Of a DNA stretch of 44,427 nucleotides, positions 34,456 through 44,427 are shown one piece after another. The DNA comes from an uncultured Gammaproteobacteria bacterium (GTDB taxonomy: Bacteria > Pseudomonadota > Gammaproteobacteria > Arenicellales > JAANXG01). The translations under genes and the position numbers were made by a program. The DNA is taken from assembly GCA_947258785.1 (NCBI GenBank), contig CAMYJT010000021.1:1-44427 (forward strand), in the 5' to 3' direction. Each line of letters begins with the position of its first letter. The first letter of the stretch is position 1. The notes under the pieces were generated by a model, which was not told where the DNA came from, did not search any database, and saw only the letters and a list, made by a program, of their open reading frames with translations.

Positions 34456-35256
34456 CTACACCCGGCCCAGGGCAAAGCCCTTGGCGATATAGTTGCGTAC
34501 GAAGTAGATCACGAAAGCGCCCGGTACCAACGTTAACGTGCCCGCCGCGGCCAGTAGTCCCAGCTCGTAGCCGGCGGTGCTGGCGGTGCGCGTCATCGTC
34601 GCGGCAATCGGCTTCGCCGCCACCGAAGTGAGTGTCTTGGCCAGCAATAACTCCACCCATGAGTACATGAAACAGAAAAACGCGGCGACTCCGATCCCGG
34701 CGGCGACGGTCGGAATAAATATCTTGACGAAAAAGCGCCAGAACGAATAGCCGTCGAGATAGGCGGTTTCATCGAGTTCTTTCGGAACCGCCGACATGAA
34801 ACCCTCCAAAATCCAAACCGCCAGCGGAATGTTGAACAGGCAGTGCGCCAGCGCCACAGCGATGTGGGTGTCGAACAGGCCGATTGCCGAATAGAGTTGA
34901 AAAAACGGCAGCGCAAACACCGCCGGCGGCGCCATCCGGTTGGTGAGCAGCCAGAAAAACAGATGCTTGTCGCCGAGGAACCGGTAGCGCGAGAAGGCAT
35001 AGGCCGCCGGTAGCGCTACGGACACCGAGATGACGGTGTTCATTACCACATAGGTGATGGAATTGAGGTATCCGTTGTACCAGGTTGGATCCGTAAATAT
35101 CTTGCGGTAGTTGTCGAGAGTGAAATCCAGTGGCCACAGAGAAAACGTTCCCAGAATTTCATTGGTCGTCTTGAACGACATATTCAACAACCAATAGATC
35201 GGCAGCATGAGGAACACGATGTACAGCGTCGGCACCAACCACCTGTGTGTCCGCAT
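34456..35256 (-). CDS. glpQ: Glycerol ABC transporter, permease GlpQ
   Basis: A 266-residue permease with six predicted membrane helices, beginning MRTHRWLVPTLYIVFLML. The EAA-loop ELDETAYLDGYSFWRFFVKI, which contacts the ATPases, is present at about residue 175. The overall profile matches the MalG-type permeases of carbohydrate importers and, by context, GlpQ of the GlpSTPQV glycerol system. The ATG shares its A with the stop of the upstream permease (TGATG), so the pair is translationally coupled; the longer frame to 35301 would extend into that gene. No Walker motifs, as expected. It forms the membrane channel with GlpP. Confidence 0.92.
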   Translation of the reverse strand: MRTHRWLVPTLYIVFLMLPIYWLLNMSFKTTNEILGTFSLWPLDFTLDNYRKIFTDPTWYNGYLNSITYVVMNTVISVSVALPAAYAFSRYRFLGDKHLFFWLLTNRMAPPAVFALPFFQLYSAIGLFDTHIAVALAHCLFNIPLAVWILEGFMSAVPKELDETAYLDGYSFWRFFVKIFIPTVAAGIGVAAFFCFMYSWVELLLAKTLTSVAAKPIAATMTRTASTAGYELGLLAAAGTLTLVPGAFVIYFVRNYIAKGFALGRV

Positions 35257-36119
35257 CACTGTCCCTCGTGGCGCATCATCAGCGTGTAGAACACCCAACA
35301 CACGAGCAGGACGACGAGAAAGTAGATCAGCGACATGGCCGCAGCCGGGCCGAGGTCGAACTGCCCCAGGGCGATCTTGACCAGGTCAATCGAGAGAAAC
35401 GTCGTTGTGTTGCCGGGCCCACCCCCGGTGAGCACGAAGGGCTCAGTGTAAATCATGAAGCTGTCCATGAATCGCAGCAGAATGGCAATGGTGAGCACCC
35501 GCTTTAATTTAGGCAGCTGAATCCTCCAGAACACCGACCAGGCGCTCGCCCCATCGATTTTGGCCGCCTGATAGTAGGCGTCCGGGATGGAGCAGAGTCC
35601 GGCGTAGGCCAACAGCACGACCAACGAGGTCCAGTGCCAGACGTCCATCAACACCGTTGTCATCCACGCCGACTCGGGCTGTTGTGTGAAGTTATAGTCG
35701 ATACCGAGCGCATTGATGCTGCGCCCGAGCAGACCGATGTCCGGAAGGGCAAATATGTTCCACATGGCGCCGACCACATTCCACGGAATCAGCAAAGGCA
35801 GCGCCATCAGCACCAGGCACACGGAGACCCAAGGCCCTTTGCGCGGCATCGACAGCGCCACACCGATCCCGAGGGGCACCTCTATAACCAGGATCATGCC
35901 GGTAAACGCCAGCTGGCGCAGGAAAGAATCGTGGAACCGGTCCGAATTGAGCACCTCTTCGAACCATTTCACACCTTCCCAGAAAAACACGTTGTCCCCG
36001 AAGGTCTCCTGCACCGAGTAGTTAACGACGGTCATCAATGGAATGAGTGCGTTGAAAGCCACCAGCACAACCACCGGCACCACGAAGTACCACGCTTTCT
36101 GATTCGCAGTCTTTAACAT
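35256..36119 (-). CDS. glpP: Glycerol ABC transporter, permease GlpP
   Basis: A 287-residue MalF-type permease with six helices: QKAWYFVVPVVVLVAFNALI at the N-terminus, MILVIEVPLGIGVALSMP, and an EAA-like loop IPDAYYQAAKIDGASAWSVF near residue 185. FVLTGGGPGNTTTFLSIDL is the characteristic post-loop block of sugar and polyol permeases. It is coupled to GlpQ by TGATG. It lies 105 bases after the second ATPase gene. The substrate glycerol is inferred from the whole operon, including GlpK and the DUF2160 protein. Confidence 0.93.
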   Translation of the reverse strand: MLKTANQKAWYFVVPVVVLVAFNALIPLMTVVNYSVQETFGDNVFFWEGVKWFEEVLNSDRFHDSFLRQLAFTGMILVIEVPLGIGVALSMPRKGPWVSVCLVLMALPLLIPWNVVGAMWNIFALPDIGLLGRSINALGIDYNFTQQPESAWMTTVLMDVWHWTSLVVLLAYAGLCSIPDAYYQAAKIDGASAWSVFWRIQLPKLKRVLTIAILLRFMDSFMIYTEPFVLTGGGPGNTTTFLSIDLVKIALGQFDLGPAAAMSLIYFLVVLLVCWVFYTLMMRHEGQ

Positions 36120-36224
36120 GTCCTGCGGCGCCTAAGTCTCCTGTGCCCAATCCGCTGTTCGAGTGGCGACTTGCCCGCGTAAGCGGTTGTCCGTCATCTC
36201 GGCTGTCTCGTCGGGGTACATGTG

Positions 36225-37292
36225 CTAATTGACAACCCAGCCATCGGCGTAGATCCGCGTCGCGGCAGGATCGAACGAGATGCGTGCGCTGCCGGACGGA
36301 ATGGCTGCGTCCTCCTCGACAATCATCTTGACACGCTGATCCGCATAGCGGACCTCGACGATGCGGTAGCGGCCCAGATCGTCCACCTTGACGATGTGGA
36401 CCGGAAAGCCGTGATCATCAAAACGCACAAACTCCGGCCGGACCCCGATTTCCGTTTTCGTCACATCGGATCGAGGCCGGCCCGACGATGCCGTGTTTAC
36501 CGCATGACCTGCGCAGCGAACCGTCCCATTGTCCAGCTCACAAGGCAGGATGTTCATGCCCGGCGAACCGATGAAATGGCCGACAAAGGTGTGATTTGGG
36601 CATTCGAACAACTCCACCGGAGTGCCAACTTGAACCACGGTCCCATCGTACATCACCACGACCTGATCGGCGAAAGTCAGCGCCTCAGTCTGATCGTGGG
36701 TGACGTAGATCATCGTCAGGCCGAGGCGCTTGTGCAATTCCTTTAATTTGGAGCGCAGCCGCCATTTCAGATGTGGGTCGATCACGGTGAGTGGTTCATC
36801 GAACATAATCACGTTGACGTCGTCCCGAACCAGGCCGCGGCCGAGCGATATCTTCTGTTTGCCGTCCATGGTCAAGCCCGAGGCGCGGCGGCGCAGCGAG
36901 CTTTCGAGATCGAGCATTCCGGCAATCTCCATCACACGGTCCCTGACCTTCGCTTCGGCGATGCCACGGTTACGAAGCGGGAATGCCAGATTGTCGAACA
37001 CGGTCATCGTGTCGTAGACCACGGGAAATTGAAACACCTGAGCGATTTGCCTCTCGATGGTCGGGACCTTGGTGACATCCGTATCGTTGAACAGCACCCT
37101 GCCGTGCGAGGGCACCAGCAGGCCGGAAATGATGTTCAGCAATGTGGTTTTCCCGCAGCCCGATGGACCCAGCAACGCGTAAGCGCCGCCGTCCTGCCAC
37201 ACCGCATCGACCTGCTTCACGGCGTAGTCCTCGGACTTCGCCGGCTGCGCGAGATAACTGTGCTTAACCTGTTCTAAGCTGATCTTCGCCAC
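36225..37292 (-). CDS. glpT: Glycerol ABC transporter, ATP-binding protein GlpT-like
   Basis: A 355-residue ATPase with Walker A GPSGCGKTTLLN (about residues 42-53), Walker B NVIMFDEPLTVIDPHLKW and switch histidine in MIYVTHDQTEA. The signature motif is non-canonical: GLTMDGKQKISLGRGL replaces LSGGQ. This departure is typical of one of the two ATPases in GlpS/GlpT glycerol importers, so it is a family trait, not decay. A C-terminal TOBE-like regulatory region follows (about 240-355). It begins 9 bases after the stop of the first ATPase. This non-equivalent pair implies an asymmetric transporter with one competent and one degenerate ATP site. Confidence 0.92.
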   Translation of the reverse strand: MAKISLEQVKHSYLAQPAKSEDYAVKQVDAVWQDGGAYALLGPSGCGKTTLLNIISGLLVPSHGRVLFNDTDVTKVPTIERQIAQVFQFPVVYDTMTVFDNLAFPLRNRGIAEAKVRDRVMEIAGMLDLESSLRRRASGLTMDGKQKISLGRGLVRDDVNVIMFDEPLTVIDPHLKWRLRSKLKELHKRLGLTMIYVTHDQTEALTFADQVVVMYDGTVVQVGTPVELFECPNHTFVGHFIGSPGMNILPCELDNGTVRCAGHAVNTASSGRPRSDVTKTEIGVRPEFVRFDDHGFPVHIVKVDDLGRYRIVEVRYADQRVKMIVEEDAAIPSGSARISFDPAATRIYADGWVVN

Positions 37293-37301
37293 GATGATGA
37301 A

Positions 37302-38402
37302 TCAATGTGGGCGGTCCCGGGAAGCGGTGTCCGCCTGGTGCCCAATCAGACTTCCGTCATTATCGAAGTAGAGACACCGTCCCACATGGAGAAACAGTTC
37401 CGCGATGTCACCGACTTCAAAGGGATGTATTCCGTGGGACTCGGACACCCACAGATTGCCCTCGACGTCGGCGTGCACAATGCTCTCGGAACCGCTGATT
37501 TCGGCCACCAAGACCCTGGCTCGCACCTTAACGACCCCTTGGTCGATCCCACCAATCGTCAAATGGTGGGGACGAACGCCGATCGTGTAGTGGCCATCGG
37601 CAAGGTCCCTGAATCCGGCCGGCGCGGTCCAGTGTACAGACTCTGTCAGGAAAAAGATCGGGCCGCGTTTCTCGACCTGTGCCGTGTTGATGGGGGGATC
37701 GGAAAATACTCTGGCGCTGGCCAGCGACCCAGGCGAGCGGTAGAGCCGGACCGTAGGACCGTACTCGACCACGCGTCCCTGCTCGAGGGTCGCCGTGTAG
37801 CCGCCGAGCATCAGCGCTTCCAACGGCTCACTCGTCGCGTAGACCACGGTGGCCCCCGTGTCCTGGAACAGTTTGGGCAGTTCGTCCCGCAGCTCTTCAC
37901 GCAGCTTGTAATCCAGATTCGCCAAGGGTTCGTCCAAGAGCACCAGGGCGGCGTCCTTGACCAACGCCCGGGCCAGCGCGGTGCGCTGTTGTTGCCCGCC
38001 GGACAACTCGTTCGGCAAGCGCTCCAGTATCGGTGTGAGCTTGAGAAGTTCAGCGATGCCCTCGACACGCCGGCGCACCTCGTCCGCCTGGACACGCGCC
38101 ACCCGGAGGGGGGAGGCAATGTTGTCAAACACCGTGAAGTTTGGATAGTTGACAAACGCCTGGTAGACCATGGCCACGTTGCGCTTCTGTACCGGTAGAC
38201 CGGTGACATTCTCTCCGTTGTGCCACACTTCGCCGCTGCTTGGGCGTTCGAGACCGGCCATCAATCGCATGAGTGTGGTTTTGCCGGAAAGCGTCGTCCC
38301 AAGCAGGACGTTGAATTCACCACTCTCCAAGACCAGGTTGGTCTCGTAGATGTGGGTCTCGCTTCCCAGCTGTTTTGTGACGCGTCTCAGCTCAATGCCC
38401 AT
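37302..38402 (-). CDS. glpS: Glycerol ABC transporter, ATP-binding protein GlpS-like
   Basis: A 366-residue ATPase. Its Walker A is unusual, GTTLSGKTTLMRLMAG, a GlpS-type form of GxxGxGKT with the glycine before the last GK replaced by serine. It retains a canonical signature LSGGQQQRTALARAL and Walker B LVLLDEPLANLDYKLREEL. The switch histidine region reads TVVYATSEPLEAL, so the usual THD is replaced by TSE. The C-terminal half is a TOBE-like domain. The two ATPases therefore complement each other: GlpS carries the good signature motif, GlpT the good Walker A and histidine. The gene lies 388 bases downstream of the binding protein gene. Confidence 0.92.
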   Translation of the reverse strand: MGIELRRVTKQLGSETHIYETNLVLESGEFNVLLGTTLSGKTTLMRLMAGLERPSSGEVWHNGENVTGLPVQKRNVAMVYQAFVNYPNFTVFDNIASPLRVARVQADEVRRRVEGIAELLKLTPILERLPNELSGGQQQRTALARALVKDAALVLLDEPLANLDYKLREELRDELPKLFQDTGATVVYATSEPLEALMLGGYTATLEQGRVVEYGPTVRLYRSPGSLASARVFSDPPINTAQVEKRGPIFFLTESVHWTAPAGFRDLADGHYTIGVRPHHLTIGGIDQGVVKVRARVLVAEISGSESIVHADVEGNLWVSESHGIHPFEVGDIAELFLHVGRCLYFDNDGSLIGHQADTASRDRPH

Positions 38403-38790
38403 ATCCGTAGCCCGAAAAATCCCGACAAGAATCGCTTACGCGCTGCGGCACTGACCTCAAAGTCATACCGTGCGCACTGCTTCACTGATGAGACCCGAGA
38501 GCGCGTTTGCATGATCCGGAGATCGCACAGCGGCATCAGTCCTCCACGATCAGGCTGAGGCATCCCCTGGAACGATGCGCACGGCGCATCGACCGCGCTC
38601 TGCCTCTGATTTCATTGGTAATCCACCACCGCTGCTTGGCATGGTATCCTGATCGGGGGAGGCACCACCTGCATTTACGACAAAGCTCATGTTTACGGTA
38701 AAGAACCGCCACCGGTCAGCGCGCCGCGCGGAAGCCCGACAATGTGCTCACCCGCGCGGACCCGCCTAAATTAACTGCCGACGGTGAGAA
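38403..38790. other. Intercistronic region between binding-protein and ATPase genes of the glycerol operon
   Basis: No gene is supported here. It holds a perfect palindrome, CGATGCGC-ACG-GCGCATCG, at 38573-38591, about 200 bases beyond the binding-protein stop and 170 before the ATPase gene. It could be a processing stem, a partial terminator that keeps the binding protein more abundant than the rest, or an operator for a second promoter. No T-run accompanies it. Confidence 0.5.
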
Positions 38791-40527
<1,737 letters not shown>

Positions 40528-40628
40528 TTTTCTCCTCCTGGTTCCTTATGGTAGGGCAACGATGGTATAGGCCGCTATTTGCGAAATCAACCGTCGTAGC
40601 CAGCGGTGCGACGTACGGTTGCGGGCAT

Positions 40629-40675
40629 GCATTGATCGGATTCGTTTCACCATCAATGCCACTTCGGTCCGAAGT
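40629..40675. promoter_or_regulatory. Two adjacent palindromes upstream of the glycerol operon
   Basis: GCATTGAT (40629-40636) and ATCAATGC (40652-40659) form perfect 8-bp arms around 15 bases. Right beside them, ACTTCGG-T-CCGAAGT (40661-40675) is a perfect 7-bp palindrome. They lie 100-150 bases before the binding-protein ATG. A weak promoter (TTGATT and TATACC on the minus strand, 15-base spacing) lies between them and the gene, so they could be operators for a regulator such as a GlpR- or LacI-type protein. No regulator gene is nearby. Confidence 0.45.
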
Positions 40676-40715
40676 TGCCGCCGGTAAGTCACGCTCGCTA
40701 ATGTCATTCAGTGTA

Positions 40716-41013
40716 CTAAGCGTTCGCCGGCACGCGCACACCGAAAAACGTGGCGTACAACAACGGCACGACAACCATGGTGAGCACGGTCGCAATCATG
40801 AGGCCGAAGATGATGGTCACCGCCATGGCGATGAAGAAGGCGTCGAACAGCAGGGGCATCAAGCCGAGCGCCGTGGTCAACGCCGCCATGGCCACCGGCC
40901 GCAGACGGCTTACGCCTGAGTCAACAATGGCTTGCAGCGGTGCCGCCCCGTTGCGTTTCTGAAACTCGATCTCGTCGATGAGTACGATGGCATTCTTGAT
41001 GAGCAAGCCGGCC
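40716..41013 (-). pseudogene. C-terminal remnant of an RND efflux pump (AcrB/HAE family)
   Basis: Minus-strand translation from about 41013 reads AGLLIKNAIVLIDEIEFQKR, then SRLRPVAMAALTTALGLMPL and a final helix ending FGLMIATVLTMVVVPLLYAT. This is the last 90 residues of an RND transporter, in which LLIKNAIVLIDEI and SRLRPVxMTxxTTxLGLxPL are invariant-type blocks. The normal gene has over 1000 codons; upstream of 41013 the match stops abruptly. It is a deletion or recombination remnant and ends with an intact TAG at 40716-40718. Confidence 0.85.
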
Positions 41014-41563
41014 CTCCCCACAGCCGGGCACGAGTTTACCCCATCACCGGCTATTGCATAGTCCCACCGGACTGACCGAGTGGGAATGCGGACTATTGGA
41101 GATACACTTTCGGACCTGATCCGGATTAGATGCGCCAGCGTCCTGCCGCGAATCGCTAGGATCACCGGTTGGATGCTCAACGTTTTGCTCGACAGGCGAC
41201 CGGCTAGGACAACCGCAGCGATTGCTCCGGGACGTACCGCCGGCGGTTATAACAGGTGACCACCCCAACACCGTCCACCCAGTAGCGATGGGGGTTGACA
41301 GGCCGCCACTGGCTCGAAAATCCAGCCTCCGGTCCAGCATCTGTTTATGCGATAGCTAAATCCCAAATTTGTCGGCTGTCCCCATATTCTCAATGTGCAC
41401 TGTGAATCGGCAGGCTCAGCCAGATAGGCACACCTAGGTAATGTTGCCCATTTACACCAGGAAGTCTGAGGCATATAAAGGAACCCGCAACCAGAGTCGG
41501 CTTGCATGTCGAACCAGAGACCACGAACCAATCGTGACAGCAATGACGGCGGAGGAGCACCGT
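41014..41563. other. Non-coding stretch between RND remnant and acyl-carrier-like gene
   Basis: Short frames on both strands show no recognised protein, and no further RND homology is visible past the breakpoint near 41013. A good GGAGGAG ribosome binding site at the end belongs to the acyl-carrier-like gene. No convincing promoter or terminator was found. Confidence 0.45.
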
Positions 41564-41821
41564 ATGGATATCACATCCAGAATTACTCAGCAGGTTTTGT
41601 CGGTAGTCAATGAAGTCTTGCTGGTGGATGACATTTTCGACGTTCTCGATGTGTCCATTCAAAACGAGCTGGCTCCTACCTCCCTGGATCGGCTGACCCT
41701 GTTCGTGGCGTTGGAAGATGAATTCGACCGCCAAATTCCTCAAGAAGAAGTCAAGGACATCGATACCATCCGCGACGTCATCGCTTACATAGCTTCAGAA
41801 ATCAAATCCGCCGCCGCATAA
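41564..41821 (+). CDS. Stand-alone acyl-carrier-protein-like protein
   Basis: An 85-residue acidic helical protein; GGAGGAG precedes the ATG by 8 bases. The frame stays open upstream to 41441, but that part does not resemble the family. It matches the acyl carrier fold: LAPTSLDRLTLFVALEDEFD, then IPQEEVKDIDTIRDVIAYI. The attachment serine would be S40 in TSLD; the usual DSL aspartate is threonine here, and the glycine before it is proline, so modification by a phosphopantetheinyl transferase is plausible but not certain. No fatty-acid, polyketide or peptide synthetase gene is near. It may serve a specialised acyl or amino-acyl transfer, or a partner elsewhere in the genome. Confidence 0.85.
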   Translation: MDITSRITQQVLSVVNEVLLVDDIFDVLDVSIQNELAPTSLDRLTLFVALEDEFDRQIPQEEVKDIDTIRDVIAYIASEIKSAAA

Positions 41822-42052
41822 GGTCACACCCGGCCGTGCGTTGCGCGGAGCAGCGTCGCATACGTTCACTCTGCCGCAATGACTCGGACAAACGGCCAGA
41901 AGCCGCTATACTAGAGACCGATTCACACGTCAAAGCGCGGTAATTCGCAGTTTTTGAGCGTGTTGGATCCGTATTTCGGTCGAAAGGCAAAATAAAGAGC
42001 GTACCTTCGTCAGGCGTTGGCAGCGGGCGGGTAGAAAGCCTGCTGCCTCTCC

Positions 42053-44427
42053 ATGCGGACGAGCGGAACGGCTCGCTGGGAACCTGTCCGATCAGGGTCC
42101 GTCTTGGGTTTGTCTGACGCATATTTCACCGATTGGGGCAACCGGATTAACGTCTACGGATTATCGTTGTTGTTGCTTGTGGGCACGCTGAGCGGGGCCG
42201 TCGCCGCTGTGGACGTCCCGAGAACGTATCCGGAACCAAGTCAGTCGCCTATTGTCCCCGATAACAGACCGGCGGTGTCGAGTCCGAACCGCATCGACCC
42301 ACAGCAGAGCGACCCAAGCCTGGACACCTGGTCGGGCGAGTGGCTGACGGCCGCACCATCACAGGTAAATATTGATGCCGATTCGCTGGACGCAGCGGTC
42401 CAAAGTATCGGTGCAATGAATGGCATCTACAGCCTGCTGCTTGTTCGCGACGGCTATCTGGTTATCGAGCGCTACTTTCGACAGGGGTTTCAAGCCAAAC
42501 CGCACAACTTGAAATCAGCGAGCAAAAGCCTGTTGTCTGCACTCATCGGTATTGCCGTAGATCAAAACCTGCTGAACCTCGAGCAGACGATACAAGAACT
42601 CCTGCCGCAGGCACAGGGCTTGAACGAGCCGGCCAAGGCCGACATCACAGTCCGGCACCTGTTGAGCATGACGTCCGGGCTGAAACCGACCAGCTATCAA
42701 TCCTACGGTGACTGGGTGAGAGCCGATGACTGGGTTGAGGCTGCACTGCAGGAGCCGCTGCTGGTGACACCGGGGACACAGTTTCAATACAGCACCGGTA
42801 ACACGCACATTCTATCGGCGATATTAACTGCAGCCACCGGTCGGAGCACCCGGGAGTTTGCGCACCAAAAACTGTTTGGCCCCATGGACATCGAAATACA
42901 CGGTTGGTCGACCGATCCGAATGGAATCTACCAGGGAGGGAATAATCTAGCACTGACGCCGAGGGACATGGCCAAGATTGGACTGTTGTATTTACATGGT
43001 GGCAGGTTCGGGGGTCAGCAACTCGTACCAGCGTGGTGGGTCAAGGCCTCGACCCGGCCAATCCAACAAGACGTGCACGACGTATACGGTGGATATGGCT
43101 ACTTGTGGTATTCGCACCCCGGGCAGGAAGTCGCATTTGTAGCCGTCGGCTATGGCGGACAGTACATCTATGTTGCACCCCCGTTTCGCAGTGTTGTGGT
43201 CGTTACGTCGACTTTAGAGTCCAAGGGCAAACCGTGGGAGAAACGGCTCTTCAGCCTTATTCGCAGCGAACTGCTGGGCAGTATCCAGACCAGTCCGACA
43301 CAATTGGCGCGCGGTACGGTTGAACCAGACTCCAGTATTGTGGCGACGGAAACCCCGGTCGAGGGGACCGACTCACCCGGGCTGCAGACCAGTCAGCCCG
43401 AGGAGTTGCCGGCGCCGGACCGCCCGCCCCCGATTCCCGGCGGTACGGCTTCCGAAACCCGCATTGGCCGCACCGTGGCGCGCTTGAATCTACGCAGCGG
43501 GCCGGGAGAGTCTTACTCAGTCCTCACCACGCTCGCTTTGGGTACGACACTCGAAATCATGGCACAGCGCGGTACCTGGTTTCAGGTCCAGTCGGAAGAC
43601 AGCAGTGGTTGGGTATCGTCCGCCTACGTCAAGACTGTTCCAAGCGAGGTAATTACCGTGGCGGAAAGACCGGCGTCTACGGCACCGGGAGATAAAGACG
43701 CACTACAAGCGCCGCCGGGCGACAGCGACTTGACCACATCTCAACGACCACGTTCGGAGCCAGCCTTCGCAGGCTCGCCAACCGAATTGAATGATCGCTT
43801 GCTCGAGGTCGCACAGACTCAGCAAACTTTAGCCGGCGAATTGTCGAGCCTGCGCAAAGAAGTGGATGCGCAACGAAATGCCGCCGAACGTTCTGAATCC
43901 GCACGCCGGACGCTGATCACAGAGTTGACCATCGCCCGGCGGGAAATCGATACCTTAAGTAAGATGCTCGAATCGACGGTCTCCAAACACGAGGCCCTGG
44001 ACATCGCGCTGGCGCCCCTGCGCCGCCGGATGGAAGTGCACAGCAACGCGATTGACAAGGGATCGCAGGCACGCGAGCAAACGGGTGAAGATCTGGCGTC
44101 TGTGCGGGCCGGACTCGAATCGACCGGCAAAGTGCTCGAGGACATGCAGGCCGGGAGACAGGCCCTCACCGAGGAGCTGGCCGCGCTGAGCGGGGAGCTC
44201 AAGAGCCGGCAGCAGGCGGCGACCCGTTCCGAGGCCGCCCGCGAGACCCTGGCCGGTGAACTGGCCGGCGTGCGCACCGAGATCGCCGGGCTCGCCGACA
44301 CCCTCAACACTGTGCGGGCCGATCGCCTGCGCCTCGACGAGGAGTTGACCGGCCTGCGCCAGGACATGACCGCACAACAAACCGCTGCCGAGCGCTCGCA
44401 GTCGGCCACGGCGCGCATCGAAAACGA
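42053..44427 (+). CDS. Beta-lactamase-type serine hydrolase fused to SH3-like domain and long coiled coil (3' end beyond window)
   Basis: At least 791 codons, open at the window edge. A signal peptide or anchor (VYGLSLLLLVGTLSGAVAAV, about residues 36-55) implies export. Residues about 100-410 form a class C beta-lactamase-related esterase/peptidase: nucleophile motif SASK in KSASKSLLSALIG, TVRHLLSMTSGLKPTS, FQYSTGNTHIL, LALTPRDMAKIGLLYL and VGYGGQYIYV in place of KTG, as in NylB-like hydrolases. A proline-rich linker leads to a bacterial SH3 domain (about 480-535; VARLNLRSGPGESYSVL, SSGWVSSAYVKTV), then a coiled coil of repeated ELxxLRxE heptads to the end. The start is uncertain: ATG 42053 lacks a strong ribosome binding site, and TTG 42104 or 42110 are options. 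Cell-wall attachment is inferred from the SH3 domain. Confidence 0.85.
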   Translation, partial: MRTSGTARWEPVRSGSVLGLSDAYFTDWGNRINVYGLSLLLLVGTLSGAVAAVDVPRTYPEPSQSPIVPDNRPAVSSPNRIDPQQSDPSLDTWSGEWLTAAPSQVNIDADSLDAAVQSIGAMNGIYSLLLVRDGYLVIERYFRQGFQAKPHNLKSASKSLLSALIGIAVDQNLLNLEQTIQELLPQAQGLNEPAKADITVRHLLSMTSGLKPTSYQSYGDWVRADDWVEAALQEPLLVTPGTQFQYSTGNTHILSAILTAATGRSTREFAHQKLFGPMDIEIHGWSTDPNGIYQGGNNLALTPRDMAKIGLLYLHGGRFGGQQLVPAWWVKASTRPIQQDVHDVYGGYGYLWYSHPGQEVAFVAVGYGGQYIYVAPPFRSVVVVTSTLESKGKPWEKRLFSLIRSELLGSIQTSPTQLARGTVEPDSSIVATETPVEGTDSPGLQTSQPEELPAPDRPPPIPGGTASETRIGRTVARLNLRSGPGESYSVLTTLALGTTLEIMAQRGTWFQVQSEDSSGWVSSAYVKTVPSEVITVAERPASTAPGDKDALQAPPGDSDLTTSQRPRSEPAFAGSPTELNDRLLEVAQTQQTLAGELSSLRKEVDAQRNAAERSESARRTLITELTIARREIDTLSKMLESTVSKHEALDIALAPLRRRMEVHSNAIDKGSQAREQTGEDLASVRAGLESTGKVLEDMQAGRQALTEELAALSGELKSRQQAATRSEAARETLAGELAGVRTEIAGLADTLNTVRADRLRLDEELTGLRQDMTAQQTAAERSQSATARIEN

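Overview
The window reads as chromosomal DNA of a moderately GC-rich proteobacterium, most likely a gammaproteobacterium. The main clue is a complete YggX-type Fe(II)-trafficking protein, a family largely confined to gamma- and betaproteobacteria. An IscR-type operator half-way between divergent Fe-S genes, a split YeeE/YedE sulfur transporter, a decayed SulP permease and a large ferredoxin-dependent 2-oxoacid oxidoreductase cluster fit a sulfur-associated, low-oxygen or autotrophic lifestyle. That lifestyle is inference. No rRNA, tRNA, CRISPR array or intact insertion sequence was seen.

Layout. 1-3.2 kb: two translationally coupled YeeE/YedE half-transporters, a SulP pseudogene with nonsense and frameshift lesions, and a tandem UspA protein, all on the minus strand. 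3.4-5.3 kb: an FtsH-type protease behind a sigma-32-like promoter. 5.6-15.0 kb: a five-gene plus-strand operon whose junctions are mostly GTGA overlaps. It encodes a KorA subunit, a KorB-KorC fusion, a protein with four 4Fe-4S motifs, a gamma-alpha fusion of a second (pyruvate-type) oxidoreductase, and a beta subunit carrying a unique N-terminal region of about 580 residues. 15.4-17.8 kb (minus): a phosphoesterase with five N-terminal tandem repeats. 18.0-26.3 kb (plus): a GGCT-like protein, an MBL-like protein, a 1798-residue kinase/ATPase/GAF/cyclase and an ACC-synthase-like aminotransferase, the last three tightly packed. 26.3-28.8 kb (minus): an unknown 424-residue protein, an EthD-domain protein, and remnants of an ABC permease and a metal-type binding protein.

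28.8-32.3 kb holds the most attractive locus. yggX (minus) and an A-type Fe-S carrier (plus) diverge around a near-consensus type 1 IscR site. The carrier gene overlaps an ATP-grasp gene, which overlaps a B12-binding radical SAM gene ending in a CCAEP tail. This looks like a compact, Fe-S-regulated maturation or biosynthetic module of unknown product.

32.4-40.5 kb (minus) is a complete glycerol uptake system in transcription order: binding protein, two ATPases, two permeases, a small DUF2160 membrane protein and glycerol kinase. Palindromes lie upstream of it and inside it. 40.7-44.4 kb contains an RND-pump remnant, a stand-alone acyl-carrier-like protein, and a serine hydrolase fused to an SH3-like domain and a long coiled coil that runs off the window end. 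Four separate gene remnants (SulP, ABC permease, binding protein, RND) show that the chromosome has been losing transport genes.
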